A DNA stretch of 64,000 nucleotides, from positions 1,054,001 through 1,118,000 of the forward strand of contig NZ_CP084032.1 in the NCBI RefSeq assembly GCF_020181655.1. The letters run 5' to 3'. The position numbers were made by a program, and so were the translations under genes. Below, piece by piece: positions 1 to 9,462 of this stretch. The number at the start of each line of letters is the position of its first letter. Position 1 is the stretch's first letter. This DNA comes from Pectobacterium colocasium (GTDB lineage: Bacteria; Pseudomonadota; Gammaproteobacteria; Enterobacterales; Enterobacteriaceae). Below the pieces are notes generated by a model. That model was not told where the DNA came from. It saw only the letters and a program-made list of their open reading frames with translations, and searched no databases.

Positions 1-35
1 TTCTTACTGTTAATGTAATGTCGTACATAACATTT

Positions 36-51
36 TGAGACTTTTGTCTCA
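36..51. promoter_or_regulatory. Inverted repeat upstream of the Tm-1-like operon
   Basis: The sequence tgagac-tttt-gtctca is a perfect 6-bp inverted repeat in the AT-rich leader about 140 bp before the first gene; a lone gtctca recurs near position 90. It could be a regulator site. No cognate regulator is visible in the window, so this is only a candidate. Confidence 0.25.
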
Positions 52-190
52 TTTGGGTGTTTAATGATTTGTCTTTCTGATACTCAAGTCTCAATATGGC
101 GGAAAATTAATCTTATCTGTTTTTGGTTTCTTGTAATTGTTATTTATATCAATCTGTTAATTGTTTCACTAATGGTGGGAGGGAGACCAA

Positions 191-1414
191 GTGGGAAGTA
201 AAGTTGGCAGCGTTTATATTGCAAGTACAGCGGATACTAAAGGGAAAGAACAGATTTACGTCCGCGATCTGATTGCCGCTACAGGCTTGAAAACCGTCAC
301 GGTCGATCTGTCAACGACATCGCCGTCAACGGACGCACGGGTATCAGAGGTGACAGATATCAGAGCAGAAACGGTGGCATCGTACCACCCGCAGGGGGCG
401 TCAGCGGTATTTTGCCATGACAGAGGGCAGGCGATTGGTGCCATGGCTATCGCGTTTGAGCACTTCATGCTGTCGCGCGATGACATTGCCGGGGTGCTTG
501 GGCTTGGCGGTTCCGGCGGTACGGCGTTGATCACGCCTGCGATGCAGGCGTTACCGATCGGGATGCCGAAGCTGATGGTGTCGACGATGGCCTCCGGCGA
601 TATCTCCGGTTACATCGGTGCCAGCGATATCAGCATGATGTATTCCGTTACTGATGTGGCGGGTCTGAACCGTATTTCTCGTCAGGTTCTTGGTAATGCC
701 GCGCACCAGATCGCGGGGGCTGTGAAGTTTAAGATTCAGGAACATCATGATGATAAGCCCGCGATTGGCCTGACCATGTTTGGCGTAACGACGCCGTGCA
801 TTCAGGAAGCCAGTAAATTGCTGGAAGCGGAATTTGACTGTCTGGTCTTTCACGCGACGGGTAGCGGCGGGAAAGCGATGGAAAAGCTGGTGGACAGCCA
901 TTTGCTCACTGGCGTGCTCGATCTCACGACGACTGAGGTGTGCGATTTACTGTTTGATGGCGTGCTGGCCTGTGGGCCGGAACGGTTTGACGCAATAGCC
1001 AAGACGCAGGTGCCTTACGTGGCCTCCTGCGGGGCGCTGGACATGGTGAATTTTGGCGCGCCCGCCAGCATACCGGAGAAATACGCGCATCGTCTGTTCT
1101 ACAACCACAACGCACAGGTCACTCTGATGCGTACGACGATAGACGAAAATATCGCGATGGCGCGCTGGATTGGGGAGAAGCTGAACCGCTGTGAAGGTGA
1201 GGTGCGCTTCCTGATCCCAGAAGGCGGCTTCTCCGCGCTGGATGCGCCGGATCAGGCATTCTGGCACCCGGAAGCGCGTGACGCGTTTATCAGCACGCTG
1301 GAGAGCGTAGTGCAGCAAACGGCAAGACGACAGATTATTCGTCTGCCTTTCCATATTAACGATCCTTTATTTGCCCACGCGGCTGTCGATGCGTTTCGGG
1401 CTTTAGTGAAATAA
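191..1414 (+). CDS. Tm-1-like ATP-binding domain protein (UPF0261 family)
   Basis: A 407-residue cytoplasmic protein of the UPF0261 family, named after the N-terminal half of tomato Tm-1. It has a glycine-rich GLGGSGGT stretch near residues 104-111 and a conserved [13 protein letters not shown] block near 130. It starts with GTG, preceded by a strong purine-rich ribosome site (gggaggga, about 6 nt upstream). The next gene starts 13 bp after its stop and matches the second half of Tm-1, so the two are almost certainly co-transcribed and probably work together. In the family the fold is known to bind ATP, but the substrate is not established. I can support the family, not a reaction. Confidence 0.85.
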   Translation: MGSKVGSVYIASTADTKGKEQIYVRDLIAATGLKTVTVDLSTTSPSTDARVSEVTDIRAETVASYHPQGASAVFCHDRGQAIGAMAIAFEHFMLSRDDIAGVLGLGGSGGTALITPAMQALPIGMPKLMVSTMASGDISGYIGASDISMMYSVTDVAGLNRISRQVLGNAAHQIAGAVKFKIQEHHDDKPAIGLTMFGVTTPCIQEASKLLEAEFDCLVFHATGSGGKAMEKLVDSHLLTGVLDLTTTEVCDLLFDGVLACGPERFDAIAKTQVPYVASCGALDMVNFGAPASIPEKYAHRLFYNHNAQVTLMRTTIDENIAMARWIGEKLNRCEGEVRFLIPEGGFSALDAPDQAFWHPEARDAFISTLESVVQQTARRQIIRLPFHINDPLFAHAAVDAFRALVK

Positions 1415-1427
1415 GAAGGGAAAAAGT

Positions 1428-2261
1428 ATGAAGTCAGGCATGAATCGTCAGGCATTGCTGGCAAAATTCCGCGAAATGATCGCCCGCCGTGAGCCGATTA
1501 TCGGTGGTGGCGCAGGAACGGGGCTTTCCGCGAAATGTGAAGAAGCGGGCGGCATCGATCTGATTGTGATCTACAACTCCGGTCGCTATCGCATGGCGGG
1601 GAGAGGTTCTCTGGCTGGCCTGCTGGCTTACGGCAACGCGAATGAGATCGTCGTGGATATGGCGAAAGAAGTTCTACCGGTTGTGAAACATACGCCGGTG
1701 CTGGCGGGCGTGAACGGAACCGATCCTTTCTGTCAGTTTGACAAGTTCCTGGATGACCTGAAAGCGCTGGGTTTTTCTGGCGTACAGAACTTCCCAACCG
1801 TGGGTCTGATCGACGGTAATTTCCGCGCTAATCTGGAAGAAACCGGCATGGGGTATGCGCTGGAAGTGGATATGATCCGTCTGGCGCATGAAAAAGACAT
1901 GCTGACCACACCTTATGTGTTCAGTGCGGCTGATGCTGTTGCGATGACGAAAGCGGGCGCGGACATTATTGTCCCGCACATGGGGTTAACCACCGGCGGC
2001 AATATTGGGGCGGAAACGGCGCTGAATCTCGCAGACTGTGTGCCGTTGATTAATCACTGGGCAGATGAGGCGAAGGCGATACGTAAGGATGTGATTGTTC
2101 TGTGCCACGGCGGGCCGATTTCAACACCGCAGGATGCGCAGTTCATTATGGATCATTGTCCGCAGTGCGATGGTTTTTACGGCGCCAGCTCGATGGAGCG
2201 ACTGCCGACAGAAACCGCGCTAACGGCTACAACACAGCAATTCAAAAAAATTAAGCGTTAA
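1428..2261 (+). CDS. Phosphoenolpyruvate hydrolase-like TIM-barrel protein
   Basis: This 277-residue protein belongs to the phosphoenolpyruvate hydrolase-like / PEP mutase-related TIM-barrel family. Family-typical blocks are [14 protein letters not shown] near 27-40, an [11 protein letters not shown] segment near 47-57, and a late HGGPISTP followed by [13 protein letters not shown] purine-rich site (aagggaaaaa) precedes ATG 1428; ATG 1440 is a weaker alternative. It is the second gene of a two-gene operon, and a strong intrinsic terminator follows about 80 bp after its stop. The exact reaction is unknown. The fused plant homologue Tm-1 suggests physical or functional coupling with the upstream UPF0261 protein. 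Confidence 0.85.
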   Translation: MKSGMNRQALLAKFREMIARREPIIGGGAGTGLSAKCEEAGGIDLIVIYNSGRYRMAGRGSLAGLLAYGNANEIVVDMAKEVLPVVKHTPVLAGVNGTDPFCQFDKFLDDLKALGFSGVQNFPTVGLIDGNFRANLEETGMGYALEVDMIRLAHEKDMLTTPYVFSAADAVAMTKAGADIIVPHMGLTTGGNIGAETALNLADCVPLINHWADEAKAIRKDVIVLCHGGPISTPQDAQFIMDHCPQCDGFYGASSMERLPTETALTATTQQFKKIKR

Positions 2262-2342
2262 CACACTTTTTTGGCTCTCTACCTGCTGATGTCCCAATGC
2301 TGGAACAAAGGCGGGTAAATTTTGCGTCAATATCAGGGAATA

Positions 2343-2372
2343 CGGCCAGCACACGCTGGCCGCAGTTTTTTT
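2343..2372 (+). terminator. Rho-independent terminator after the Tm-1-like pair
   Basis: A perfect 8-bp stem (cggccagc/gctggccg) with a 4-nt acac loop is followed by a run of seven T. It ends the two-gene operon. The 2262-2506 gap holds no convincing gene. Confidence 0.85.
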
Positions 2373-2506
2373 GTGTCCTACCGATTTATGTCCCACCAAT
2401 TTGTGTACCACAGAGAGGTACTCAATAGCGTTTTAGGTCGCGCAGGGATGAAAGTCATTGTTATAAATGCTATTTTTCATGGTGCAGAAACTTCGGAGAA
2501 ATAGGT

Positions 2507-3550
2507 ATGACATGGCGTATCACGATAGGATTAGTCACGAACTTACTCCTCAGCTTTGCCGTTATGGCGGATGCTGGCATTGGATTTCAACAGATAGCAT
2601 TAGCGGATGAGGCCAATAATAGGCCATTAGACGTTGCCGTATTTTATCCGGTTTCGTCATCCTCACAGACCACGATCATGGGTGACAATCCCGTCTTTCC
2701 TGGCATAGCGGTGAGTAAAAACGCCGTGCCTAAATCTGGTGAACATCCCTTGATCGTGGTTTCACACGGTTACGGCGGGAGTTGGTTTAATCAACTCTGG
2801 CTGGCACAGATGTTGGTCAAACAAGGCTATATTGTTGCCGCGCCCAACCACCCCGGAACCACCTTTAAAGATATGCGTGTTGAGAACGCTCAGGCGCTTT
2901 GGCAGCGGCCTCGTGACCTCAGTCGCGTGATTACGGCATTGCTCGCCACGCCAGAAAAAACGGGACAGGTTGATGCGAAGCGGATTGCCGCAGTGGGACA
3001 CTCGCTGGGGGGCTGGACGGTATTGGCGTTAGCGGGTGGGCGTTTTAGCACGGATCAATTTGAGAAGGATTGCCTGACGCACGCGGGGCTGGCGTCCTGC
3101 AAAGTATATGAAAAGATGCAGGTTGCAAAAAATGCCGCATCACGCGCACAGCTTGATCAGCCACTCGCGGATCCACGTATCAGCGCGGTGATTTCGCTGG
3201 ATATGGGGATGGCGAGAGGGTTTACCGCAGAGAGTCTGGCGACTATAAAGGTTCCCGTTTTGATCATGGCGGCGGGGTATCCCAATGAGGAACTGCCTGC
3301 GGCGCTGGAATCTCACGATCTGGCGCAGAAACTGTCGCCAGCGCATTCAGCGTATAAGGAAATGGCTGACGCGACGCATTTTAGTTTCATGCAAATTTGT
3401 AAACCGGGTGCTGCTGAGATCATCAACGCTGAGAACCCAGGGGACGGCATGATTTGTCTCGATGGGGGAGATCGTTCGCGTGAGCAGATCCATCAGGAAG
3501 TGGTGAAGGACGTCAGCGAGTTTCTTCAGGCGGCGTGGCGGAAACCGTAG
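2507..3550 (+). CDS. Secreted alpha/beta hydrolase (dienelactone hydrolase-like)
   Basis: A 347-residue predicted secreted hydrolase resembling the COG4188 dienelactone hydrolase / PAF-acetylhydrolase-like group. It begins with a signal peptide (hydrophobic TIGLVTNLLLSFAVMADA, cleavage probably near residue 23). An oxyanion-type SHGYGG stands near 86-91 and the nucleophile elbow GHSLGG at 164-169, so Ser166 is the predicted nucleophile. A late THFSFMQIC segment could supply the catalytic histidine. A modest ribosome site (cggag) precedes ATG 2507. It stands alone and ends tail to tail with the AraC-type gene, overlapping it by 38 bp. The natural substrate cannot be read from sequence. Confidence 0.8.
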   Translation: MTWRITIGLVTNLLLSFAVMADAGIGFQQIALADEANNRPLDVAVFYPVSSSSQTTIMGDNPVFPGIAVSKNAVPKSGEHPLIVVSHGYGGSWFNQLWLAQMLVKQGYIVAAPNHPGTTFKDMRVENAQALWQRPRDLSRVITALLATPEKTGQVDAKRIAAVGHSLGGWTVLALAGGRFSTDQFEKDCLTHAGLASCKVYEKMQVAKNAASRAQLDQPLADPRISAVISLDMGMARGFTAESLATIKVPVLIMAAGYPNEELPAALESHDLAQKLSPAHSAYKEMADATHFSFMQICKPGAAEIINAENPGDGMICLDGGDRSREQIHQEVVKDVSEFLQAAWRKP

Positions 3551-4601
3551 CCTGTTCCCGAAGTGGGTACTGACTACGCCAGACGCTGGGGCTCATCCCC
3601 GTGAGTCGCAAAAACTCGCGGTTGAAGTTGGATTTAGTCTGAAACCCGCTTTCCAACATGATATCCGTGATTCGGGCATCGGTTTGGCTGAGGAGGCGTT
3701 TCGCCTCCTCTATACGGTATTCGTTCATCACCTGCGAAAAATTACGGCCGTGAACGCGATTGATGGTCTCGGACAAGCGCCGGAGCGGTATGCCCATGCG
3801 TCTACTCAGGCGTTGAAGCGTCATATTCGGGTCGGTATACAGCGCGTGCGTGCGGATGACATCGTCTACCGTTTTTGCGAGCTGGTGCTCGTCTTCGGTG
3901 GCGGGTGGGGCTTCGGGGTTCTGGTCAACAGAAGGTACAAGCCCTGCTTGCGGGCTTGTACGGTGTGTGACGATCAGCAGAGTCAATATCGCCAGCATGA
4001 CAAAGTGGAATGCGGTGATGATGGTCGTCGCGCGACTGCCGCTGTAGAGAGCAATATCCAGAGCAATCATCATATCGATAGCGCCGGAGATAATCACATA
4101 CAGCCCGGCGTTAAACGGTGCGCTTTTCCACCACACAAGCGGGGAATGCAGACGGCGAACGGTGTAAATCAGCGCTGCCCCATAACCGAAGTAAATACTC
4201 ACCAGCATCAGATCGATGAGCGGAACGGCCGTTCTGCTTTGGATGACACTTGCGCCAAAAACAAGCAAGGGCGCTAACAGGTGTCGGAGAGCGCTGTGAC
4301 GTTTGTGAACGTTGTCGTGGGGAAAAAGGCAAAGCCATAGCAGTGGAGGAATCGATGCGGCGATAGCGGGTTGGATCAACGTGGGTAAGGCAACATGCCC
4401 GTTCCAGCGTAACGCGACCAACGTCAGGGCAAGACAGCTCACGCCGATGAATATCGCTTCAGTCTTGGCATTGCGTTTTTTGGCGTTCTTGTTAGGAACG
4501 TTCTTGTTAGAAAGAGGGTGCTGAGTATCCAGAAATCGGACGCGAAAAAACAAAATAACCAGAAGAAGTGCGGTAATCAACGGTAAAGGAATTGCGGTCA
4601 T
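3513..4601 (-). CDS. Membrane-anchored AraC-family transcriptional regulator
   Basis: This 362-residue protein has several hydrophobic segments in roughly its first 215 residues, which look like six or seven transmembrane helices. A soluble C-terminal AraC/XylS DNA-binding domain follows at about 245-350 (LQRLSRRMGIPLRRLSETINRV and ITDIMLESGFQTKSNFNREF as its two helix-turn-helix units, then the usual GMSPSVWR ending). The membrane half between 30 and 50 is unusually rich in Asn and Lys. Such membrane AraC proteins are thought to sense an envelope signal, but the ligand is unknown here. The convergent secreted hydrolase next door is a possible target. Confidence 0.85.
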   Translation of the reverse strand: MTAIPLPLITALLLVILFFRVRFLDTQHPLSNKNVPNKNAKKRNAKTEAIFIGVSCLALTLVALRWNGHVALPTLIQPAIAASIPPLLWLCLFPHDNVHKRHSALRHLLAPLLVFGASVIQSRTAVPLIDLMLVSIYFGYGAALIYTVRRLHSPLVWWKSAPFNAGLYVIISGAIDMMIALDIALYSGSRATTIITAFHFVMLAILTLLIVTHRTSPQAGLVPSVDQNPEAPPATEDEHQLAKTVDDVIRTHALYTDPNMTLQRLSRRMGIPLRRLSETINRVHGRNFSQVMNEYRIEEAKRLLSQTDARITDIMLESGFQTKSNFNREFLRLTGMSPSVWRSQYPLREQATVSATPPEETR

Positions 4602-4645
4602 CGTGTTCTTCAGAAACGTTATTGTCGATATCTGGTGTGATGAAA

Positions 4646-4676
4646 CCGCGCTACCGGGTTTATTCCGGTAGCGCGG
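4646..4676 (-). terminator. Hairpin after mltC, probable terminator
   Basis: A perfect 12-bp inverted repeat (ccgcgctaccgg/ccggtagcgcgg) with a 7-nt loop lies between mltC and the AraC-type gene. On the minus strand it is followed by only a short T-rich stretch (tttca), so termination may be inefficient. Confidence 0.55.
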
Positions 4677-4697
4677 CGTTCTGTGGCTCGCGGTGAA

Positions 4698-5771
4698 TTA
4701 ACGGCGGTAATTTTTCTGCGCCGTGTTCACTTTGTACAGGTAGCGGCGAGATTCGCCAGACGGGTGCTTTGTCGTCAGCGTTTGGTAGACATCGCTCGGT
4801 GACATACTGTTGATAATGCCTACGGCGCGATCTCGATCGCTGGAGAAGACGCGCAACACACTGCCTGCGCCACCGTTATACGCGGTGATGACGGCGTAGC
4901 GTTTCGACGTTGGGTTTTCAATTCCGGCCAGATAGCTGTTCTTCAGAATCGACAGATAGGCCGTGCCCGCGTCGATGTTTTGTTCTGGATCGAACAGGTA
5001 ACTGCGGCTCGGCTGTCCCCATTTCCCTTTCATCTTGAAGACATCGCGCCCCGCGCTGTGCTGTACCACCTGCATCAGACCCAACGCATCGGAACGGCTG
5101 ACGGCGTAAGGGTTGAAGCTGGATTCTGTCTGCATAATCGCCAGAATCAGCGACTCTTCAATGCCGTAACGCTCGGAGGCTTTACGCACCAGCGGCAAGT
5201 ATTTGTGTGCACGCTTATCCAGGTGGTTCGGCACAAGCTGGATCGTGACCGACCAGATAACATGTAGGCCGGAAGTGCGTTTTTGCAGACGGTTCTGGAG
5301 CAGATAATCCGCGAAGCTGGCGGCACGCCCTTCCCAGCGGATCGGTTGTCCGGTGTTATCCAGCACCTGACCATACAGCAGCGGCTCGCGGCTAATCTGA
5401 ATATCGTTAGCGTCGGAATACAGATCGGTGTTACTGGCGTCGTCGCCCATCAGCAGGGTGGTGATAATCGCCTGGCGTAGGCTGGCAACGGAATTGGTCG
5501 CCGAAATGGTTTCAATCGTGATGGAACCGGCATCAAAGTTGATGTGGCTACGCGTCTGATATTGATCGGTATATTTGACGTAGTCTTTCGGACCGGCGAT
5601 CAGAACTTCATTCATCCCCCAGATATTTTCGATGTTGTGGGCAAACTGGCCCATCAAAATATCGAAGGCGTTGGTATCCTTGATAAACTCTTCGTTGTCG
5701 GCATTCCCTTTGTTTCCCGAACAGGAAACCAGCAGTGGTGCAATCACCAGCAAAGCTAACATTTTCTTCAT
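4698..5771 (-). CDS. mltC: Membrane-bound lytic murein transglycosylase C
   Basis: An outer-membrane lipoprotein (357 residues) that cleaves the MurNAc-GlcNAc bond of peptidoglycan to give 1,6-anhydro-muropeptides. The N-terminus is a lipoprotein signal with lipobox LVSC (Cys17). The Slt-type catalytic domain is C-terminal: [20 protein letters not shown] carries the catalytic Glu region, followed by GLMQV and later [13 protein letters not shown]. It is the last gene of mutY-yggX-mltC, separated from yggX by about 53 bp, the same order as in E. coli. Confidence 0.97.
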   Translation of the reverse strand: MKKMLALLVIAPLLVSCSGNKGNADNEEFIKDTNAFDILMGQFAHNIENIWGMNEVLIAGPKDYVKYTDQYQTRSHINFDAGSITIETISATNSVASLRQAIITTLLMGDDASNTDLYSDANDIQISREPLLYGQVLDNTGQPIRWEGRAASFADYLLQNRLQKRTSGLHVIWSVTIQLVPNHLDKRAHKYLPLVRKASERYGIEESLILAIMQTESSFNPYAVSRSDALGLMQVVQHSAGRDVFKMKGKWGQPSRSYLFDPEQNIDAGTAYLSILKNSYLAGIENPTSKRYAVITAYNGGAGSVLRVFSSDRDRAVGIINSMSPSDVYQTLTTKHPSGESRRYLYKVNTAQKNYRR

Positions 5772-5824
5772 ATAACAAGCCGTGTCGGAATAGGGACGTT
5801 AACGGGCCCGAAAGCCCGCCATTT

Positions 5825-6097
5825 TTAGTGACTCGGAGGCGTATAGCCTTCGATGTGTACGTCCTTCCCTTCAAACAGGAATTTGATCATTTCCTGTTCC
5901 AGCAGCTTACGGTCGTCAACGTTCATCATGCTGAGTTTTTTCTCGTTGATCAGCATGGTTTGCTTGGTTTGCCACTGCGCCCAGGCGTCTTTAGATATTT
6001 CGTTATAGATGCGCTTGCCCAGATCGCCGGGATAGAGCTGGAAATCCTGCCCTTCGGCGTCGCGTTGTAAAAAAGTACAAAAAATCGTTCTGCTCAT
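5825..6097 (-). CDS. yggX: Fe(II)-trafficking / oxidative protection protein YggX
   Basis: A small cytoplasmic protein of 90 residues, the usual YggX length, with the conserved Cys7 (MSRTIFC). YggX is linked in enterobacteria to protection of iron-sulfur clusters and to iron trafficking under oxidative stress. Its start codon overlaps the mutY stop as ATGA (4 bp), so translation is probably coupled to mutY, whose product carries a 4Fe-4S cluster. Confidence 0.96.
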   Translation of the reverse strand: MSRTIFCTFLQRDAEGQDFQLYPGDLGKRIYNEISKDAWAQWQTKQTMLINEKKLSMMNVDDRKLLEQEMIKFLFEGKDVHIEGYTPPSH

Positions 6098-7200
6098 GCT
6101 TCTTCCTCATCAATTGCGCAGGCATTCAAACGTGTAGACTGCGGGTGAGCCAGCTCCCTCAGCAGGCGTTCTACCGGGGCTGCCAGTCCGACAGACGGCG
6201 GCTGCGCTAAGTTATACCAGAGACCCGCATCGTCATCCATGCAGGACCTGTTTTGTGAGCGATCGGTCTGCGATACGTCCAGCCAGAGCGGTACGATATC
6301 CAGATGAAAATGGCTAAATGTATGGCGGAACGCGACAAGCTGTTGCAATCCATCAGGATTCAGACCGCGTTGTTGCAGCCAGAGTTCCAATTCCCGACGT
6401 TCGCTGAACTGCGGAAAGCAAAATAGCCCTCCCCACAGACCCACGGCGGGGCGCTGTTGCAGCCAGACCTGAGATCCCTGCTGCATCAATAGGAACCAGC
6501 CAGTTTTCTCCGGCAGCGTCTGTTTTGGTTTCTTGCCGGGGTATTGCGCCCAACTGTGGTTGGCGTACGCCATGCAACCGGTGCTCAGCGGGCACAGCTC
6601 GCACTTTGGACGGCTGCGGGTGCACACCATCGCGCCGAGATCCATCATTGCCTGATTAAACTGGCTGACGCCCTCGGCTGGCGTCACGTCCTCACTCCGT
6701 GCCCACAGTTTCTTCTCGACCTCTTTCTTGCCCGGCCAGCCCTCAACGGCGTAGCAGCGTGCCAGCACGCGCTTCACGTTGCCGTCGAGAATCGGGTAAT
6801 GCTGGCCGAGAGAGAGCGACAGCACGGCACCGGCGGTAGAACGCCCGACGCCCGGCAGCGCCGCGACTTCGTCAAAGGTCGTGGGGAAGTCGCCGCTGTG
6901 GCGTGACACGATGGTCTGTGCTGCTTTGTGCAGGTTGCGCGCACGGGCGTAGTAGCCCAGCCCGGTCCATAAGTGGAGCACTTCGTCCAGCGGCGCTGCC
7001 GCCAGCGCGCTCACATTGGGAAAACGTTCCATAAAGCGTTGGAAATAGGGAATAACCGTGGTGACCTGCGTTTGTTGCAACATCACTTCGGATAGCCATA
7101 CTTTATAGGGAGTTTTCTCAAGCTGCCACGGCAGGGTTTTGCGGCCATAGCGTTGATACCAGTCCAGCACCTGATGGGCGAACTGTTGCGCTTGCATCAT
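6094..7200 (-). CDS. mutY: A/G-specific adenine DNA glycosylase MutY
   Basis: MutY removes adenine mispaired with 8-oxoguanine or guanine, the last guard of the GO repair system. The 368-residue protein has the catalytic Glu38 in [11 protein letters not shown] and the helix-hairpin-helix [12 protein letters not shown] with the downstream Asp of [10 protein letters not shown]. The 4Fe-4S ligands appear in C-x6-C-x2-C-x5-C spacing (near 193-209). A C-terminal NUDIX-like domain for 8-oxoG recognition follows ([10 protein letters not shown] region). Two adjacent ATG codons (7200 and 7197) could start it. It is first in mutY-yggX-mltC and divergent from trmB. Confidence 0.97.
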   Translation of the reverse strand: MMQAQQFAHQVLDWYQRYGRKTLPWQLEKTPYKVWLSEVMLQQTQVTTVIPYFQRFMERFPNVSALAAAPLDEVLHLWTGLGYYARARNLHKAAQTIVSRHSGDFPTTFDEVAALPGVGRSTAGAVLSLSLGQHYPILDGNVKRVLARCYAVEGWPGKKEVEKKLWARSEDVTPAEGVSQFNQAMMDLGAMVCTRSRPKCELCPLSTGCMAYANHSWAQYPGKKPKQTLPEKTGWFLLMQQGSQVWLQQRPAVGLWGGLFCFPQFSERRELELWLQQRGLNPDGLQQLVAFRHTFSHFHLDIVPLWLDVSQTDRSQNRSCMDDDAGLWYNLAQPPSVGLAAPVERLLRELAHPQSTRLNACAIDEEEA

Positions 7201-7365
7201 AAAATGGGGTCACTATCCGACAGGTAAAAAGTTTGACAGCGATTCCAGCACAGAGTGAATGTGCTGTAAACCGGAACTTTCCGAGGCGGTGGGCTTGCTA
7301 AACCACGGTATCCTTGCATAATGCGCGTTTCCTTAACGAAATCGGACAGCAAGTAAGCACTCTTT

Positions 7366-8085
7366 ATGATTAACAACGTCATTTCACCGGAATTTGATGA
7401 AAATGGGCGCCCGATGCGTCGTATCCGCAGTTTTGTCCGCCGTCAGGGGCGTTTGACCAACGGGCAACAGCTGGCGCTGGATAACTACTGGCCGGTGATG
7501 GGCGTGGAATATCAAACCGAACAGGTAGATTTTAACGCGCTATTTGGTCGTGACGCGCCAGTGGTGCTGGAAATTGGTTTTGGGATGGGCGCCTCGCTGG
7601 TAACGATGGCGGCACAGCATCCTGAACAGAATTTCCTCGGTATTGAAGTTCACCTTCCGGGCGTGGGGGCGTGTCTCGCTTCCGCACAGGAGGCGGGCAT
7701 CAGCAATCTGCGCGTGATGTGCCACGATGCGATCGAAGTGCTGACGAAGATGATCCCCGATGGATCGCTGTCGATGGTTCAACTCTTCTTCCCTGACCCG
7801 TGGCATAAAGCCCGTCATAATAAACGCCGCATCGTCCAGGTGCCTTTCGTTGAACTGGTGCAAAGCAAGTTGAAGGTTGGCGGCGTGTTCCATATGGCAA
7901 CAGATTGGGAACCTTATGCGCAACATATGCTCGAAGTGATGACGTCTGTCGCCGGGTACCGCAACCTTTCCGATAAGAATGACTACGTTGAGCGGCCGGA
8001 TTCCCGTCCGCTGACGAAATTTGAAGCGCGCGGCCAGCGTTTGGGGCATGGCGTATGGGATCTGATGTTTGAGAGGATAAAATAA
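7366..8085 (+). CDS. trmB: tRNA (guanine-N7)-methyltransferase TrmB
   Basis: TrmB makes m7G46 in the variable loop of tRNAs using SAM. The length is 239 residues, as in E. coli. The SAM site [13 protein letters not shown] starts at residue 66 (Glu69, glycine loop 71-75). [15 protein letters not shown] is the family's tRNA-binding and catalytic block. The 165-bp gap to mutY holds the divergent promoters. yggL follows one base after its stop, so the two form an operon. Confidence 0.97.
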   Translation: MINNVISPEFDENGRPMRRIRSFVRRQGRLTNGQQLALDNYWPVMGVEYQTEQVDFNALFGRDAPVVLEIGFGMGASLVTMAAQHPEQNFLGIEVHLPGVGACLASAQEAGISNLRVMCHDAIEVLTKMIPDGSLSMVQLFFPDPWHKARHNKRRIVQVPFVELVQSKLKVGGVFHMATDWEPYAQHMLEVMTSVAGYRNLSDKNDYVERPDSRPLTKFEARGQRLGHGVWDLMFERIK

Positions 8086-8086
8086 A

Positions 8087-8431
8087 ATGGCACAAGCTCG
8101 TAGCCGTCGTTTACGTAAAAAACTGCACATTGATGAGTTTCAGGAATTAGGCTTTTCGGTCAGCTTCCGCTTTCCTGAAGGCACTAACGTGGAAGACATC
8201 GATCAACTGATGGATAAGTTCGTTGATGAGGTGATTGAACCACAGGGTCTGGCATTTGAAGGCAGCGGTTATCTGTACTGGGAAGGTCTCATCTGCTTGC
8301 AAAAACTGGGTCACTGTACCGAAGAACACCGCCAACTGGTTAGTCGCTGGTTGGAAGAACAGAAACTGACGGATGTGAAAGTCAGCGATCTGTTCGATAT
8401 CTGGTGGGATCTGCCAGAAAACCTGCTGTAA
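8087..8431 (+). CDS. yggL: YggL family protein (DUF469)
   Basis: A small acidic cytoplasmic protein (114 residues; E. coli about 108) of the YggL/DUF469 family, with a basic start (MAQARSRRLRKKLHIDEF) and a conserved end (DIWWDLPENLL). In E. coli the family has been reported in association with the 50S ribosomal subunit; the role is not settled. It is translationally coupled to trmB (one-base gap). Confidence 0.93.
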   Translation: MAQARSRRLRKKLHIDEFQELGFSVSFRFPEGTNVEDIDQLMDKFVDEVIEPQGLAFEGSGYLYWEGLICLQKLGHCTEEHRQLVSRWLEEQKLTDVKVSDLFDIWWDLPENLL

Positions 8432-8494
8432 TTTTTGCTTCAGTAAAAGCAGAAGAGCTTTGGTTTACACCAACGCGTTAAGCTAAGTAAAAAA

Positions 8495-8522
8495 GCGCCT
8501 GAGCGGATGATGGCTCAGGCGT
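8495..8522. terminator. Hairpin between yggL and yggN
   Basis: A 9-bp stem (cgcctgagc/gctcaggcg) with an 8-nt loop. The plus strand continues with only ttat, whereas on the minus strand the hairpin is followed by ctttttt. It may end the trmB-yggL transcript weakly and block antisense transcription better. Confidence 0.5.
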
Positions 8523-8589
8523 TATCCGCCTCATCAAAGGGCACATTGCTGCTTTCTCGCTACTGCCGTTGTTTTCTTCAGGAGAAAAT

Positions 8590-9303
8590 ATGTCGCGTAA
8601 AATGACCTTGGGTTTATTGATGTTGCTGTCCTGGCAAGCGCAGGCAGCTTACCAGTGCAACGTGAACCCGCAGGACGACATTATTATTAGTCCGCAGCAC
8701 GTGCAGGTCGTGGGTGCCAGCGGCAATTTACAGCTTTCCCCGCAGGGCGACATCGTCCGTAACGGTACGCCGCTTACCCTGAATGCCGAACAGCGCCAGA
8801 AGGCTAAAGCCTATCAGGCGGATTTGCGCCAGCAACTGCCGTGGATCGATCAGGGCGCGCAACAGCATCTTGAAAAAGCGCGAGTCGCGCTGGATAAAGT
8901 GATCGTGCAGGAGCTCGGCAGCGACAGCAATGTGCGTAACCGTCTGACTACGCTGGATAAACAGCTCAAACAGCAGATGAACCGTATTATCGAACACCGC
9001 AGTGATGGTCTGACGTTCCACCATCAGGCGATTAAACAGGTTGAGCAAGATGGCAAGCAGATCGTGCAGCAAAGCATGGGCGGCGTCTTGCAGGATAGCC
9101 TGAACGAGATGGGCGTAAAACAGATGTCAAGCGGCGGTAACCCGCTACAGGCAATGATGGGCAACCTAGGCGGTTTGCAGAAAGCGATTCAGGCCGAGTG
9201 GAATAATCAGGAACTGGAGTTCCAGCGTTTTGGTAATGACGTATGCAGTCGCGTGACGTCGTTAGAAAACCAGCGCAAGAGCCTGCTGCAAACGCTGAAG
9301 TAA
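8590..9303 (+). CDS. yggN: Periplasmic YggN family protein (DUF2884)
   Basis: A predicted exported protein of 237 residues whose role is unknown in the family. The start was placed at ATG 8590, 5 nt after an aggag site, rather than the upstream TTG. This gives a clean signal peptide (MSRKMTLGLLMLLSWQAQA, cleavage before AYQC). Two cysteines near the ends (AYQC and DVCSRV) could pair after export. Much of the middle is Gln-rich and looks helical. Confidence 0.93.
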   Translation: MSRKMTLGLLMLLSWQAQAAYQCNVNPQDDIIISPQHVQVVGASGNLQLSPQGDIVRNGTPLTLNAEQRQKAKAYQADLRQQLPWIDQGAQQHLEKARVALDKVIVQELGSDSNVRNRLTTLDKQLKQQMNRIIEHRSDGLTFHHQAIKQVEQDGKQIVQQSMGGVLQDSLNEMGVKQMSSGGNPLQAMMGNLGGLQKAIQAEWNNQELEFQRFGNDVCSRVTSLENQRKSLLQTLK

Positions 9304-9325
9304 TCGTTCAGCGTTTTTGTTCACG

Positions 9326-9430
9326 CCTTGTTTTGTGGATGCATTGTTTTTGTGAATGCATTGTTTTTGTGAACCCATTGTTTTTGTGAACCCATTGTTT
9401 TTGTGAACCCATTGTTTTTGTGAACCCATT
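9326..9430. repeat. 17-bp tandem repeat, five copies
   Basis: Five head-to-tail units of cattgtttttgtgaacc occupy 9342-9426 (9342, 9359, 9376, 9393, 9410). The first copy ends in atg instead of acc. A degenerate unit (9326-9341) precedes and a 4-bp partial unit follows. The array sits just after the yggN stop and before a terminator. It looks like a replication-slippage minisatellite, likely variable between strains. Confidence 0.93.
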
Positions 9431-9434
9431 AAAG

Positions 9435-9457
9435 AAAACCGGGCAGTGCCCGGTTTT
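9435..9457. terminator. Bidirectional terminator between yggN and tas
   Basis: A 10-bp stem aaaaccgggc/gcccggtttt with an agt loop has A and T tracts on both sides, so it can stop transcripts of yggN (plus) and tas (minus), which converge here. Confidence 0.85.
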
Positions 9458-9462
9458 GTCGT

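Noticed and set aside
2322..2504. 60-residue open frame in the gap before the hydrolase gene
   Set aside because: It runs through the terminator hairpin, starts from a non-ATG codon, lacks a ribosome site and has low-complexity, non-protein-like composition.
3684..4277. 197-residue open frame antisense to the AraC-type gene
   Set aside because: It is the shadow of a GC-rich coding strand; the AraC frame has clear domains and this one has none.
9342..9430. Direct repeats as a CRISPR candidate
   Set aside because: The 17-bp units abut with no spacers, so it is a minisatellite.
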